The notes under the pieces were generated by a model. That model saw nothing but the letters and a program-made list of their open reading frames with translations. It had not been told where the DNA came from and ran no database searches. Positions 23,461-33,149 of a stretch of DNA of 64,000 nucleotides are shown here, piece by piece (the stretch's first letter is position 1; every line of letters starts with the position of its first letter). Made by a program: the position numbers and the translations under genes. Source of the stretch: Puccinia triticina (taxonomy: Eukaryota > Basidiomycota > Pucciniomycetes > Pucciniales > Pucciniaceae); contig NC_070562.1 in NCBI RefSeq assembly GCF_026914185.1, positions 6,944,001 through 7,008,000 of the forward strand, read 5' to 3'.

Positions 23461-23630
23461 TGCCAGTTCTTGTTGGTATTGAACTGAGCAAATCCCTTGC
23501 GTGCCAGGGGTAGCGCTGAAACGGCTATTTTAGGATTGTCCTGTAGCTCTTTGCAGGCTCCCACCAGTGGGCTCATTCCCCCTGGCACATCCCTTGAGCT
23601 CAAGACATTAAAATCTTCCAGGAAAGAAAT

Positions 23631-23687
23631 GGCTCCACTGGACTTGGACCTGTGGGGGAGCCTGCTTTACCACTAAGCTACAAAGCC
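23631..23687 (-). ncRNA. tRNA-like remnant (possible SINE head), with a partial second copy
   Basis: On the minus strand: GGCTTTGTAGCTTAGTGG, a good acceptor start plus D-arm/A-box, then only about 12 bases where an anticodon arm should be, then GGTCCAAGTCC (degenerate B-box) and GGAGCC pairing with the 5' end. A second A-box half-copy lies at 23711-23741. Loss of the anticodon arm means it is not a working tRNA. Confidence 0.5.
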
Positions 23688-23933
23688 ACTGGAAGAAAGA
23701 TTTAACTCTAGGAGCCTGCTTTGCCACTAAGCTACAAAGCCGCTAGAAGAAAGATTCAAAGTCTGACACATATGACCACTCTTACAAAGTAGTATTCTCA
23801 CTAGATTGTAGCCATGTTTGAGTTGGAAATTAACTCAGGGACCAAAGCAGGTAAATAATTGTTATAATTAATTCTGCTCTTATGCAGCCTGTCACCCAAA
23901 GACAACTGAGCTTGAGCCTGGTAACATGACAAG

Positions 23934-23994
23934 CCTAACTTAGCTAATTTCCCTCCTTGGGGGAGCGCAGCAACCTCCAAAGGAGGGACTTACG
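23934..23994. repeat. Dispersed hairpin repeat, copy 1
   Basis: CTTAGCTA then TTCCCTCCT..GGGGGAGCG.AGC.ACCTCC.AAGGAGGGACTT. The outer CCCTCCT/AGGAGGG and the inner GGGGGAG/CCTCC form nested stems. A closely matching copy lies at 58861-58917; looser relatives are at 48283-48330 and 24642-24703. It probably marks termini of a transposon family not otherwise identified here. Confidence 0.6.
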
Positions 23995-24813
23995 TGCTAA
24001 GTCAACTCCGTGGCCTGAGAGCATTTCAGCTTTTGGTGGGCACTTTTTCATAATCAACCCCACGCACTTGTCTCTGGACGCTTTTCCTTCTAGTTTTCAT
24101 TTCCAGGACCGCACAAGCAGTCCCCATGTACCTACTATTTTTTTGTCTCCATCCCATCAGCTGCCTTCACTATCCTGATGTGTAAATTTTTTATTTCCTC
24201 TTGGGCATGGCACTTGAATTCCAGGCGCTTCCACACATTAAAGCTGTATTCAATGCTGAAACATACTATGCTGTTTCAGTGACTGTGGCCCCTGAGTACG
24301 TATAACATGTTATGATCATGTTACAAGGGTTATAATGTTTTTTAAATCATTTGAACTGCTGTATTTCACGCAGAATTGTTTTTGCATGAGATGTGGCAAC
24401 CAATACTGGATTTGGTGTTTGAGTCTCTTTGGAGGGATGAAAACAACAAAAGGCACAATTAACAAGACATTGAAGGATTTCACAGGTTCAAGAAGGAGAC
24501 GTAAGGATTCTCCTGGATAAGCCCCTCCTTTTGCTGGGTGACTTTGTAGTCAGCCAATAAAAAAAGGTGGCACTAGAGCAAACAAAAAAAAAGGTCCGAT
24601 TTTCCTGATGCTCTCAGGCAAGAGGGCCAACATAGCGCATAAGTTCCTCCTTCAGAGGGTACCTGCCGGACGGCGTCCCCCCTCCACATAGAGAGGGACT
24701 TATTTAAGTTAGATGACAAGCAATGTAAACACATGTAAGACTTGATCCCAGGATATATGTCAAATGCACAAACTTTGGTAACCATACAGTGAATTGAGCA
24801 CCAGATGCAACCA

Positions 24814-24884
24814 TGCACTTAGCTTAGTTGGTGAAAAGCATCACTCATGAAGTTTGAGGACATGGGTTCAAATCCCATAGTGCA
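24814..24884 (+). ncRNA. tRNA-like sequence (pseudo-tRNA or SINE head)
   Basis: About 71 nt with an acceptor stem of six pairs (TGCACT/AGTGCA), a D-arm (AGCTTAGTTGG..AAGC), a possible CAT anticodon in CTCATGA, and a good T-arm/B-box (GGTTCAAATCC, 24865-24875). The anticodon stem is poorly paired, so a degenerate tRNA or SINE head fits better than a functional tRNA-Met. No SINE body or tail was defined. Confidence 0.5.
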
Positions 24885-25094
24885 CAACTGACATTTTGGT
24901 TTCTGACATTGAGTTGGGCAGGGATGCTTTGCAAATGAGGACCTTCAAGAAGATTGTGATTCTGACCTACAGCCAGGCTGCAATTGAAAGGTTGAAAATC
25001 TGAGATATTCTCAAAATATCACAAACGTGGATGCTGTGACTCCTTCCTGGCAACGTCCGTTCTGAATGAACTGGAAAATATTTCCAAGCCGGAT

Positions 25095-25404
25095 TCAATC
25101 CGGCTTTGGAATATCTTTTTGCACCTGTGGTGTAGCTTCTTTGGATCTGGAGCAAGCAACCAAATAGTGATCCACTGTTTCCGGGACGTTGCACATTTCA
25201 CATATGGGGAAAGGCACCAACCTGCACTTGAATTGAAAAGAGTTAAGATTCACGTGCCTAGATCTAAGTTGATGAAAGGCCACCTGCGTCGGGAAAGCAG
25301 TCCGGGGCAAGCCCTTCCAAACCAGGTTTCTTATCATCAGTTTGGATTTTACCAGCGGTGATGCTGTCACAGACGGAGGGGTCAAGTAGAGCTGGATTTC
25401 TTGC
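25095..25404 (-). pseudogene. LINE C-terminal zinc-binding (zf-RVT-like) fragment, left arm
   Basis: Reads AFHQLRSRHVNLNSFQFKC, then PICEMCNVPETVDHYLVACS, which fits the C-x2-C...H-x4-C motif found after reverse transcriptase/RNase H in fungal LINEs. It is a truncated fragment without the catalytic domains and is the mirror copy of 25532-25841. Confidence 0.6.
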
Positions 25405-25531
25405 ATTCACTTTTATAGATTCTGGAGTTGCTGATTCAATCCCGCTAACCACCAAGCTTTGTATCCATTGGTGCCCCAGGCACGACGTAGGCATTGCAGG
25501 TAAAAAGATGGCCAACAAATTGGTGGCAGAA

Positions 25532-25841
25532 GCAAGAAACCCAGCTCTACTTGACCCCTCCGTCTGTGACAGCATCACTGCTGGTAAAATCCAAACTGAT
25601 GATAAGAAACCTGGTTTGGAAGGGCTTGCCCCGGACTGCTTTCCTGACGCAGGTGGCCTTTCATCAACTTATATCTAGGCACGTGAATCTTAACTCTTTT
25701 CAATTCAAGTGCAGGTTGGTGCCTTTCCCCATATGTGAAATGTGCAACGTCCCGGAAACAGTGGATCACTATTTGGTTGCTTGCTCCAGATCCAAAGAAG
25801 CTACACCACAGGTGCAAAAAGATATTCCAAAGCCGGATTGA
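25532..25841 (+). pseudogene. LINE C-terminal zinc-binding (zf-RVT-like) fragment, right arm
   Basis: Same peptide as the left arm on the opposite strand, with Leu/Pro and Ile/Arg differences (VTASLLVKSKL, HQLISRHVNL). The shared stop after IPKPD in both arms shows that the fragment was already truncated before it was duplicated in inverted orientation. Confidence 0.6.
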
Positions 25842-25939
25842 ATCCGGCTTGGAAATATTTTCCAGTTCATTCAGAACGGACGTTGCCAGGAAGGAGTCAC
25901 AGCATCCACGTTTGTGATATTTTGAGAATATCTCAGAAA

Positions 25940-26200
25940 CCACTTTGAGCAGTTTCTGAAATATTTTGCATAAATTTTGGAAATATTTTCCGGGATATTT
26001 CCCCCCAAATATTTTGAAAATATCTCAGTTGAAGATATTCTTGAAGAAAAATCCAAAATAATTGGGAAAATATCCCCAATCCCACCATATATCCAGCGAA
26101 ATATTTTTTTAACCAAATTTTATTGGACAAAATATTCTGATAAACTCTTTTTATTGTGCAAAATATTCTGATATCCATATTTTGTTGCACAAGATATTCA
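25940..26200. repeat. AATATT word module
   Basis: Very AT-rich and full of GAAATATTTT, GATATT and AATATC words in both orientations (for example GGAAATATTTTCC, GGGAAAATATCCCC). It continues a motif found in the inverted-repeat arms and is matched in style by 42960-43240. Confidence 0.55.
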
Positions 26201-26377
26201 AGAGAACCAAATTTATTGCGGCAGTTTTCAGGGAGGGTGAGATTACAACAAGAAAGACAAATCAGGCAGAAAGTACAATGGAGGGCTGCTACCACCACCA
26301 GAAGTGCGGGAAATCAGTAGGCCAAGCAGATGGACCCACAGGAAGGGGAGGACTCAATGCTTGACTAAGGCATGCCT

Positions 26378-26492
26378 TTGGGTACCCGCCGCACCCGCCG
26401 CGCACCTGCCAGGCGGTGCTGGATGCGGTGTCAGGTGTCAGCTTTTGGTGAAAAAACGGGTGCATACCCAGGTACCCGCCTCCCGCACCCGC
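26378..26492. repeat. GGTACC module, copy A
   Basis: Contains GGGTACCCGCCGCACC, then CCAGGCGGTGCTGGATGCGG, a GCTTTTGGTGAAAAAACGGG core and AGGTACCCGCC. It aligns with copies at 41828-41925, 49084-49200 and 50128-50229. It abuts a broken coding fragment on its right. Confidence 0.65.
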
Positions 26493-26515
26493 GCAGCCAG
26501 CCAGACGGGGAGGGG

Positions 26516-26941
26516 TCAATGTTTGGTTCAATCTCCTTGCCCTCCCAAGGACTCCTTCCTGATCTCCACTTTGGTACCTTGTACCTCACCCCAGTTGGTC
26601 AAGGCAGCGTTGTCTTCCGGCCAGGGCGTTGTGGAGCTGGGTGTCCCCTGGCGGCGCTGTCGGTGGATTCCCAGCTCTGACCAGGGCCCCTGCCTGCAGA
26701 CAACTTGCCCCCCGTCCTGCTCTCCATCTTCGCCGTGCCCTGAAAACGCAGACTGGTGCTCTTCCTGTGGCGGGATGGCGAGTGGATTGAGCCCAAGGAG
26801 ATTGCCCCGCCCCACCAGGTCCGCTGGCTTGTCTTCCCCGCCCCGCTGAGCCTTGTTCTTGGCTACTCCACCGGCGACTACGCCTCCCTCTGTCAAGAGA
26901 AGGACTTCTCTTCTAGCTACACCGGCGACGGCGTTCAGTAG
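26516..26941 (+). pseudogene. Unassigned coding remnant with two in-frame stops
   Basis: One frame reads MFGSISLPSQGLLPDLHFG..., then a stop, NLPPVLLSIFAVP, a second stop, and LVLFLWRDGEWIEPKEIAPP through FSSSYTGDGVQ to a terminal stop at 26941. The look is of a degraded globular protein; the family was not recognised. It begins just after the GGTACC module. Confidence 0.35.
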
Positions 26942-27090
26942 CGCGCAGAGGAGCGCAAGATACAAAAAATATTATTATTATTTTTAGATGGTGTTTAACG
27001 GAGGGGCCACAAGCACGTGGGGTGTTCAAGTGCCCTCCGGAGTGCTACAGGGCCTGCTGGGCAGGGGTGCTTACGTGCCTGTACGTCTGG

Positions 27091-27439
27091 TGTGAAGCCT
27101 CCGCGCGTTGTGAGGTTTCACAAGGAGTATCACAGAGCTTTCCGAGTATATGTTCCCGTTCCCACTTCCCCCTCCTAGCCGGCAGAGATCCCATCGACCA
27201 TATCTCTCCCGGCTAGGTAAGCTGTTTCATTGTTTCTCTCATTGTTTCTTTCTACCTTTCTCTATTAGTTTTCCATGTTCATGTACTCACGAGAGATCCC
27301 ATCAAACATCTCTCCCGGCTAGCTATTCTCCCCCTTGCAATATTAGCCCCGTGAACCAGAATCGTCCGCAAGACCCCGTCGCCTCCCTCCTGCGCCCCGA
27401 GTACTGCACAGCAAAGGACTCAATAGTTGAGTCCTTACA
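27091..27439 (+). mobile_element. Solo LTR, copy 1 (349 bp), TSD TCTGG
   Basis: Begins TGTGAAGCCTCC, ends GTCCTTACA, and is flanked by TCTGG on both sides (27086-27090, 27440-27444). Internally it has two copies, about 130 bp apart, of a CAGAGATCCC...TCTCTCCCGGCTAG block, the first followed by GTAAG. The same layout occurs in the solo LTR at 50699-51039. No internal retrotransposon sequence remains, as expected after recombination between LTRs. The size fits a Ty1/copia-type LTR; the superfamily is inferred. Confidence 0.85.
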
Positions 27440-27444
27440 TCTGG

Positions 27445-28043
27445 GGCCTGCAAAGCAGGGGTATTTGAACTTTACAGTTCCCAGGACTATTGGAGATAAC
27501 TCCAATAAGATATAAAGGAAAAGTTAGGGCTCACTTGATGGAGGGAATCCTGAGGCAAAAGCAGGGAATCTTGTCAGGTTTTCAGCGGAGAGATAGCGGG
27601 CAAAAAAGTCTGTAGTTGACGGGGTCGAGGCTGGCAGTGCAATGAAGTGGTTGACGATTCTGGCGGGCCTTCACTTGCTCAAAGGCCCACCTTTTATGTT
27701 GTATTCTGTCATTTAGGAGGCAAAGAGTTTGTGATAAACCTCTTCGCCCGTCCCCAATTACCTCAGCCTCTCGGCCGGAGCTAGGCTGAAGCTATTCTCT
27801 GGTTCTGAGCACGAGATCAGAACTTTGCTCTCTCTGTGCTGCTACTAGTCATGGGCCAAGACTGAATTCTCCAGATCATCTTGGCCCCTGACTGGGGTGC
27901 GGCTTCATTGCTCGGATTTTTGTGCTTTTTTATCCCTGGGTGTTTATCCATTCTTTCTAGAATACTCGTGATCTATAGATCACGAGTATATTGGAAAAGC
28001 AGCACCCTTTTCTGAATCTGACAGCTTCTGCAATAACAACCGC
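27445..28043. other. Gene-free target region of the Ty3 element, with a 28-bp palindrome
   Basis: No gene supported. At 27962-27989 there is a perfect 28-bp palindrome, ATACTCGTGATCTA and its reverse complement with no spacer. The Ty3 element inserted 55 bp to its right; the other side of that target is at 41130. Confidence 0.55.
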
Positions 28044-28951
28044 TGTGGAACTACTCAAAGGGGAGAATAGAGCTTGGAAGGGAAATGGATAGCAACACTA
28101 GTACTAATGTAAGCTATGCAAGGGTGCTGATGAGGCTGCCTTCCTGACTAATGCTGAGGGGATGAGAGTAACACTAAGAAAAAGAAAGAAAAGGTGTGGC
28201 TGATTTCTACTTGATCTTAGGAGCTAGTACTATGAGCTGACTACTGACTACTGAGGGTGAGAGGGTTGGAGCAGTGATGGAAGAGGGGAAAGCAATGGCA
28301 ATGGTTCAATAGAAATGGGTTCAGGAGCAACTGCAATGGTATCAATGAGCAATAGGTGATGAGTGATTTCTACTATAATTTCTGTATATAATCTCTGCAT
28401 AAATCTTCCATTGACTGGGGTACAAGTGAGGGGGGGAAGGACAGTTCTTATAAGAAGGAAGGATGAGCACAGACAATGAGGAATTCTGGCTATGGGAATG
28501 AGGGTTGTACAAATGGGGAAAGTGATGTGAACATAGTAACAACTTGTAATGATGAGCACTACTGAAAGGGGTAAGCACAGATCCAATGATGTAATATCTA
28601 CAATAGGTATAGTACATAATGAGTAATGTATGTAAAGGGTTTAGTATGTGAGAATATGTATGTAAAAGGAATGTAATGTAATGATTCAAGTAAGTTACTA
28701 ATGAAATGAGTATTGTAAGTAATGAAGACTGTAGGTTTTCTGTAAGTCTTATATCCTTTATAACTATTGAACCATTGAAGATAAGGAAGTACTATGTATG
28801 AGTGACTATAGGTGAAATTTGGCGTAGAATCTGAATATGCAATAATAATGAGGTATTTGTGAAGGTTTATGGGGAGATGGGCAATGTAATGATGAATATA
28901 TGTAAAGAAAAGCAATAAAATACTACTTATGGTTTGGAATGGAGCACCACA
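28044..28951 (-). repeat. 3' LTR of the Ty3 element
   Basis: 908 bp, nearly identical to 40222-41129. On the coding strand it is preceded by the purine tract AAGTTGGGGGAGGA (28952-28965). Confidence 0.9.
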
Positions 28952-28965
28952 TCCTCCCCCAACTT
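28952..28965 (-). other. Polypurine tract of the Ty3 element
   Basis: The minus strand reads AAGTTGGGGGAGGA directly before the 3' LTR start TGTGG. This is the expected position for the plus-strand primer of an LTR retrotransposon. Confidence 0.7.
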
Positions 28966-29029
28966 ATTGTCTGTCCCCAGGCAATGCACCAAAGAGAAGG
29001 GTGATCCAGAAAGAGTTGAAGAATGTTGA

Positions 29030-29300
29030 GTCCAAGAGTTCAAAGTCCAAAGTCCAGTGTTCTTCCTCCAAAAGGTGAAATCCAAAGTCCTGAGTAGTAG
29101 TCCAAATCCAGAGTCCAGTGTCCAAAGCCAAGGAGAAAGAGTCCAGTGTCCAAAGCCAAATAGAATCCAAGTATAATCCAAGTCCAGTATATCTGAGTCC
29201 AAGGTATCCAAGTCCAATCCAAAGTCCAATAGTCCTATGTATCCAGAGTATCCATAGTCCAGTATCCAATTCAAAGAGTCCAGTATCCAAAAGAAGGTCC
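29030..29300. repeat. AGTCCA-rich minisatellite
   Basis: Irregular repeats of CCAAAGTCCAG, AAGTCCAGT and GAGTCCA on the plus strand. On the minus strand it translates to a Trp/Leu/Asp-rich low-complexity peptide that should not be taken as a gene. Confidence 0.65.
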
Positions 29301-29604
29301 AATTATCAATGAGGGGTGAATGTTTAAGAAGATCTAACTCTGCTGAAGGCAATATCCTTGAGACAGACACATATTAGACTAATTTCCACTCTGAAGAATA
29401 CAATAATTTTCCTGCCTGACAATGAGACCAAGGAAGAATGCAATGCAATGATGATGAATGATGGGGTTGATAATTGTAGTTTCTGAAGGTTGTGAATGAT
29501 TTGGAGTTTGAATGACTGAATTTCTGAGTATCTGAGTATATGATGTAGAGTTCTTGTGAAGAGAATTTGAAGTCCAGAGAGGTTGATAAGCTGTCCAGAG
29601 AATG

Positions 29605-29895
29605 TTACTGATCCAATTGGGTGGTTTCTGAAAGTGTCCCAGCAGCTACTAGAAGTTCAACTAAGCTTTTAACAGACCTAGAAAAATCTAAAGGGATGTA
29701 GGAATTATCTGAAAGCCATATGCCTGCTTTACCAATATGTCTAACTAAACCTTTCTGTTTATCATAAGTAACTAAATGGCACCTAGTGATGGTGTGACCC
29801 TTCTGAAAGCAATATAAACACTGATAATTCTTCTGTTTGGGAGTGATTGAAGAGGTTTGATTTGCAGGAGTTGGATCCATTGGTAAACTGACCAT
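29605..29895 (-). pseudogene. Second Gag-type CCHC zinc knuckle inside the Ty3 element
   Basis: Reads CLYCFQKGHTITRC, a C-x2-C-x4-H-x4-C knuckle, followed by KGLVRHIGKAGIWLSDNSYI and SVKSLVELLVAAG. This is Gag-like but differs from the knuckle of the element's own Gag (CYYCHQETHGTNSC, around 38730). It is either a remnant of another LTR element or an extra Gag-like module near the 3' LTR. A TGA microsatellite lies just right, at about 29936-29953. Confidence 0.5.
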
Positions 29896-30289
29896 AATGA
29901 TTGAGAAGGATGGTTGGAAAGAATAATTGATTGATGATGATGATGATGATGATGCAGGAGAATGATTGGTGGATGATGGAAAGAATGATTGATAATGGTG
30001 TTTAGGGAATGAGTGGATGATAATTTTTTTTCAAGAAGCAATTATTCAGGATGATGAGGATTGAATGAATGGATGGATCCATAATGTGGAAGGAATGAAT
30101 GATTCCTCCTTCCTGTTCAGTACTGGGCACTTTGGAATTCACCATATCGACGAAAAAGCCTTAATTTTTGTCCAAATGGGGAATGGAACCTGTGTCCGTG
30201 CGCGTGTGCTGTCAAAAGAGGGGTCCTGATTTCTGAGCGGGGGCTCCATGCGGGAGGCGTGCGTGCGGAACGCCAAAAAAAAGGAAAGA

Positions 30290-30960
30290 AATGGTCGACC
30301 TGTATCTTCGGAACGGCTCGATGAAAATCCTCGAAACCCAGTTCATTCGAAAGAGCCGATTCTGCAGATTAAAATGGTATATAATGGTTATTTTTAAGGG
30401 TTGATTATCGGTTATGTAGGGCCGGTTAAAGATCCAAGCAAAATCCGCGGGCGCGCGTAGTAGTAACACCGCGTAAATATAAGGCAATATGTTTTCGGGT
30501 ATAACTTGGCTTTCCGTCAATGAAAAGTTCTGATTCTGAGTTCATTAGAAAGGCAAGAAGGAGAAGATGAGATGACAATCGAACAATATTAAAGATTAAT
30601 TCGGCCGATGGGCAGCCGTGAACGCTGAATGACAACCGTAAATGAGACCGTGGAAATACTAGAGAGACTTTGAGCGCGTATAACTTTTCAATCCCTCGAT
30701 AAAATGGGCTGAAAACGAGTTCAGATGAAAGGCGAGATCGAATTTATGAAGAATGTAATGATCAATATTAACTTTGACGCCGGCCGATCGATTATTTGAG
30801 CGATTAAAAGCTTCATTATGATTTTCCGCGGTTTCCGCCGCAAAAGAGTTGAAAATAAGGGAATACACAACGAAATAAGCTGAAGGTACAGCCACGGGAC
30901 TGTCCAAATGGACTCCTAGAGCCGGCCTTTCGCCTGAAAGCGGTTTTGAGGTCATGAATG
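30290..30960. repeat. Degenerate tandem repeat, period about 175-205 bp
   Basis: Three clear and one weak unit, near 30306, 30506, 30685 and 30885. Each has a TATAACTT-like start, (C)GATGAAAA, GAGTTCAT..GAAAGG and, later, GATTAATT / CGGCCGAT. Divergence is high, and spacing is kept better than sequence. Reading frames through it are short. It may be an old satellite or an RNA-structured region. Confidence 0.4.
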
Positions 30961-31166
30961 ACGAGTAGATGGTTGAAAAAGTGATCCAAAGATTAATTAA
31001 ACTGGGTCGAACACCAGAGTCAACATTAAAGAAAATGAAAGAAAAACCGCGCCAATAGATTCTGAGCGGGCAAAGCGTCCATAGTGACGTCATAAAGTGA
31101 AAAAGGAATAGTATCCCAGGTCATTGGTCAACGGAACAATCCCGTTATTGCTCTACATTATCCATA

Positions 31167-31550
31167 ATGATTTCATCCAGCACTATATCCACGCCATCGT
31201 CGCCAAAAGATAACACTGAAAACTCGATAGATTATTCGTCCAACACGTCCATATCCTCTTTGCAGCTCGACAAAGAAGCAGTTATTAGACCTGCGCATGA
31301 ATTCCCGTTTTCTATCCGACAAACGCACTCGTTCGTTAACAACGTTCCCGCGTACAATGCTTTCACGAGGGATAGCTTTAAACCAGAAGAAGTGGATGCT
31401 CTTCGTCATTATATCCAGCAGGGACTCCTTGCCTTTGCTCGTGAGGACCTCGACGACCCGATAGCGGCACGAAACGCCCGTCTCAGGCTATACAGCCGGT
31501 TTCACGACGCCTTTGCACATGTATGTCGAGTGGATTCTGTATGTATATGA
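31167..31550 (+). CDS. Possible exon of an unassigned protein (127 aa open frame)
   Basis: A Ser/Thr-rich start (MISSSTISTPSSPKDNTENS) is followed by a more ordered part (KPEEVDALRHYIQQGLLAFA, NARLRLYSRFHDAFAHV). A possible splice donor (CAT-GTATGT) lies near 31520. The frame soon meets repeats at 31557, so the gene would be truncated. No family was recognised. Its position inside an LTR element suggests a captured or nested fragment. Confidence 0.3.
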   Translation: MISSSTISTPSSPKDNTENSIDYSSNTSISSLQLDKEAVIRPAHEFPFSIRQTHSFVNNVPAYNAFTRDSFKPEEVDALRHYIQQGLLAFAREDLDDPIAARNARLRLYSRFHDAFAHVCRVDSVCI

Positions 31551-31599
31551 CAAAAAAAAACTAGAAGAAGAAAGTTGACTATCCAAGTCTATTAAAACC

Positions 31600-32200
31600 A
31601 GAGTTTTGTGGGAAAAAAATTCAAGGGTTTCCCCTATTTTTTATCCACAAAACAACAAAGAAAGGGTTTTCCCTATCTTTTAATCACACAAAAGCAAAAA
31701 AGGCTTCCCCTATCTGAGGAAAGCCTCTGCAAAAAACACAACCTAGCCCAACACCAGCCGAAGCTGCTGCACCCAGGCCCATACTGCCGCCCAACTCACC
31801 GGATGGGTCAAACAGTATGTAAGGAAGGCCCCCAGCAGCGCGGTGGCAATCTGCTAAGTGGGGGCCAGCTCTTTAACCCCCCAGGCTGTGCAAATGCAAA
31901 AGCAGCAGCGGGAGAGCGTGAGACGCACCGCCAGCTGGAATTACAGACAAAACGGATGCGGCTGGGGGGAGAATCTGACTGGCCAGCTCGCGGTCTTATA
32001 TACCCGAGCCCGCAGGCCTCTGGCTTTGAGTTGGACTTGCCACCGCGTCCACAACAACACTGCCATGGCAAAAAAGCCACCGCCATGGAACCAACGCCAC
32101 CACTGATATGTACAGCAAACGCAGACCAACACTACCATGGCAAAAACGCCACCGCCATGGAACAAACGCCACCACCAATATGTACAGAAAACGCAGGAAA
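31600..32200. repeat. Short tandem repeats beside the palindromic array
   Basis: Three copies of a roughly 42-bp unit with GGGTTTTCCCTATCTTTTAA (31620-31725), then two copies of a roughly 75-bp unit containing CCATGGCAAAAA and CACCGCCATGGAAC (32055-32195). The intervening 31740-32050 has no supported gene. Confidence 0.55.
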
Positions 32201-32227
32201 CGCGCCGGCCAAAGCCAAAACCTATCG

Positions 32228-33140
32228 GTGACCAGTAACATCTCCCCTTGATGACCGGTCTGTGCCGGTCATCGAGGGAGTAGCACCTCCCCTCGATGTC
32301 AGGTACACACCGGTCATCGAGAGGAGTAGCACCTCCCCTCGATGACTGGTACACACCGGTCATCGAGGGGAATAACACCTCCTCTGGATGACCGGTGTAT
32401 ACCGGTCAACGCGAGGAGGTGTGAGTCCCCTCGATGGCCGGTAAAGACAGGTCATCGAGAGGAGTAGCACTTCCCCTTGATGACTGGTACACACCGGTCA
32501 TCGAGAGGAGTAGCACCTCCCCTCGATGTCCGGGACACACCGGTCATCGAGAGGAGTAGCACCTCCCCTTGATGACTGGTACACACCGGTCATTGAGGGG
32601 AATAACACCTCCTCTGGATGACCGGTGTATACCGGTCAACGCGAGGAGGTGTGAGTCCCCTCGATGGCCGGTAAAGACAGGTCATCGAGAGGAGTAGCAC
32701 CTCCCCTCGATGACCGGTACACACCAGTCATCCAGAGAAGTTGTTATTCCCCTTGATGACCGGTCTGGCCGGTCATTGAGAGGAGGTGCTACTCCCCTCG
32801 GTGACCGGCACAGACCGGTCATCGAGAGGAGATGTTACTCCCCTCGATGACCGGTGATGACCGGTCATCAAGAGGGGGTCTTATTACCCTCGATGACCGG
32901 TCTGTGCCGGTCATTGGGAGGTGTGACTGATGACCGGTCCGCGCCGGTCATCGAGAGGTGTGATTGATGACCGGTCTGTGAGTCCCCTCGATGACCGGTA
33001 CAGACCGGTCATCAAGAGGTGTGATTCCCCTCAATGACCGGTGTGTACCAGTCATCGAGGGGAGGTGCTACTCCTCTCGATGACCGGTGATGGTTGGTCA
33101 TCAAGAGGAGGTGTTATTACCCTCGATGACCAGTCTGTCT
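32228..33140. repeat. Palindromic ACCGGT array, about 910 bp
   Basis: An alternating series of GATGACCGGT and ACCGGTCATCGAG words. The outer flanks GAGAGGAG and CTCCCCTC are also mutual inverted repeats, so the array is a chain of small hairpins with two loop types (a few bases between ACCGGT halves; TAGCAC-like bases between GAGGAG and CTCC halves). A higher-order repeat with a 230-bp period is visible (AATAACACCTCCTCTGGATG at 32371 and 32601). No coding capacity. Confidence 0.85.
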
Positions 33141-33149
33141 TGACCTCTT

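Larger units (their letters stand above)
23461..24810. other. Repeat-derived, no gene supported
   Basis: Holds the tRNA-like remnants at 23631-23742, the hairpin repeat at 23934-23994 and a related AAGTTCCTCC...GAGGGACTT segment at about 24642-24703. Short open frames are not protein-like. Confidence 0.4.
25001..25935. repeat. 404-bp perfect-length inverted repeat of LINE-derived sequence
   Basis: Arms 25001-25404 and 25532-25935 are inverted, equal in length, and differ at only a few positions, mostly C/T or G/A. The spacer is 127 bp. Both arms contain the same fragment of a non-LTR retrotransposon C-terminus. Such a structure would give a long hairpin transcript from either strand. Confidence 0.88.

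Noticed and set aside
24814..24884. Functional tRNA-Met gene
   Set aside because: The T-arm and D-arm are good, but the anticodon stem does not pair, so it is listed only as tRNA-like.
28248..28915. Open frames in the Ty3 LTRs (for example a 112-aa and a 115-aa frame, identical in both LTRs)
   Set aside because: Identity is explained by the LTR pair. The peptides are low-complexity His/Tyr/Ser-rich frames in AT-rich LTR sequence without family resemblance.
28927..29370. 147-aa Trp/Leu/Asp-rich frame, membrane-like
   Set aside because: It is the translation of the AGTCCA minisatellite on the opposite strand.
32228..33140. CRISPR-like regular repeats
   Set aside because: Units are alternating inverted words with short variable loops, not direct repeats with unique spacers, and the genome is eukaryotic.
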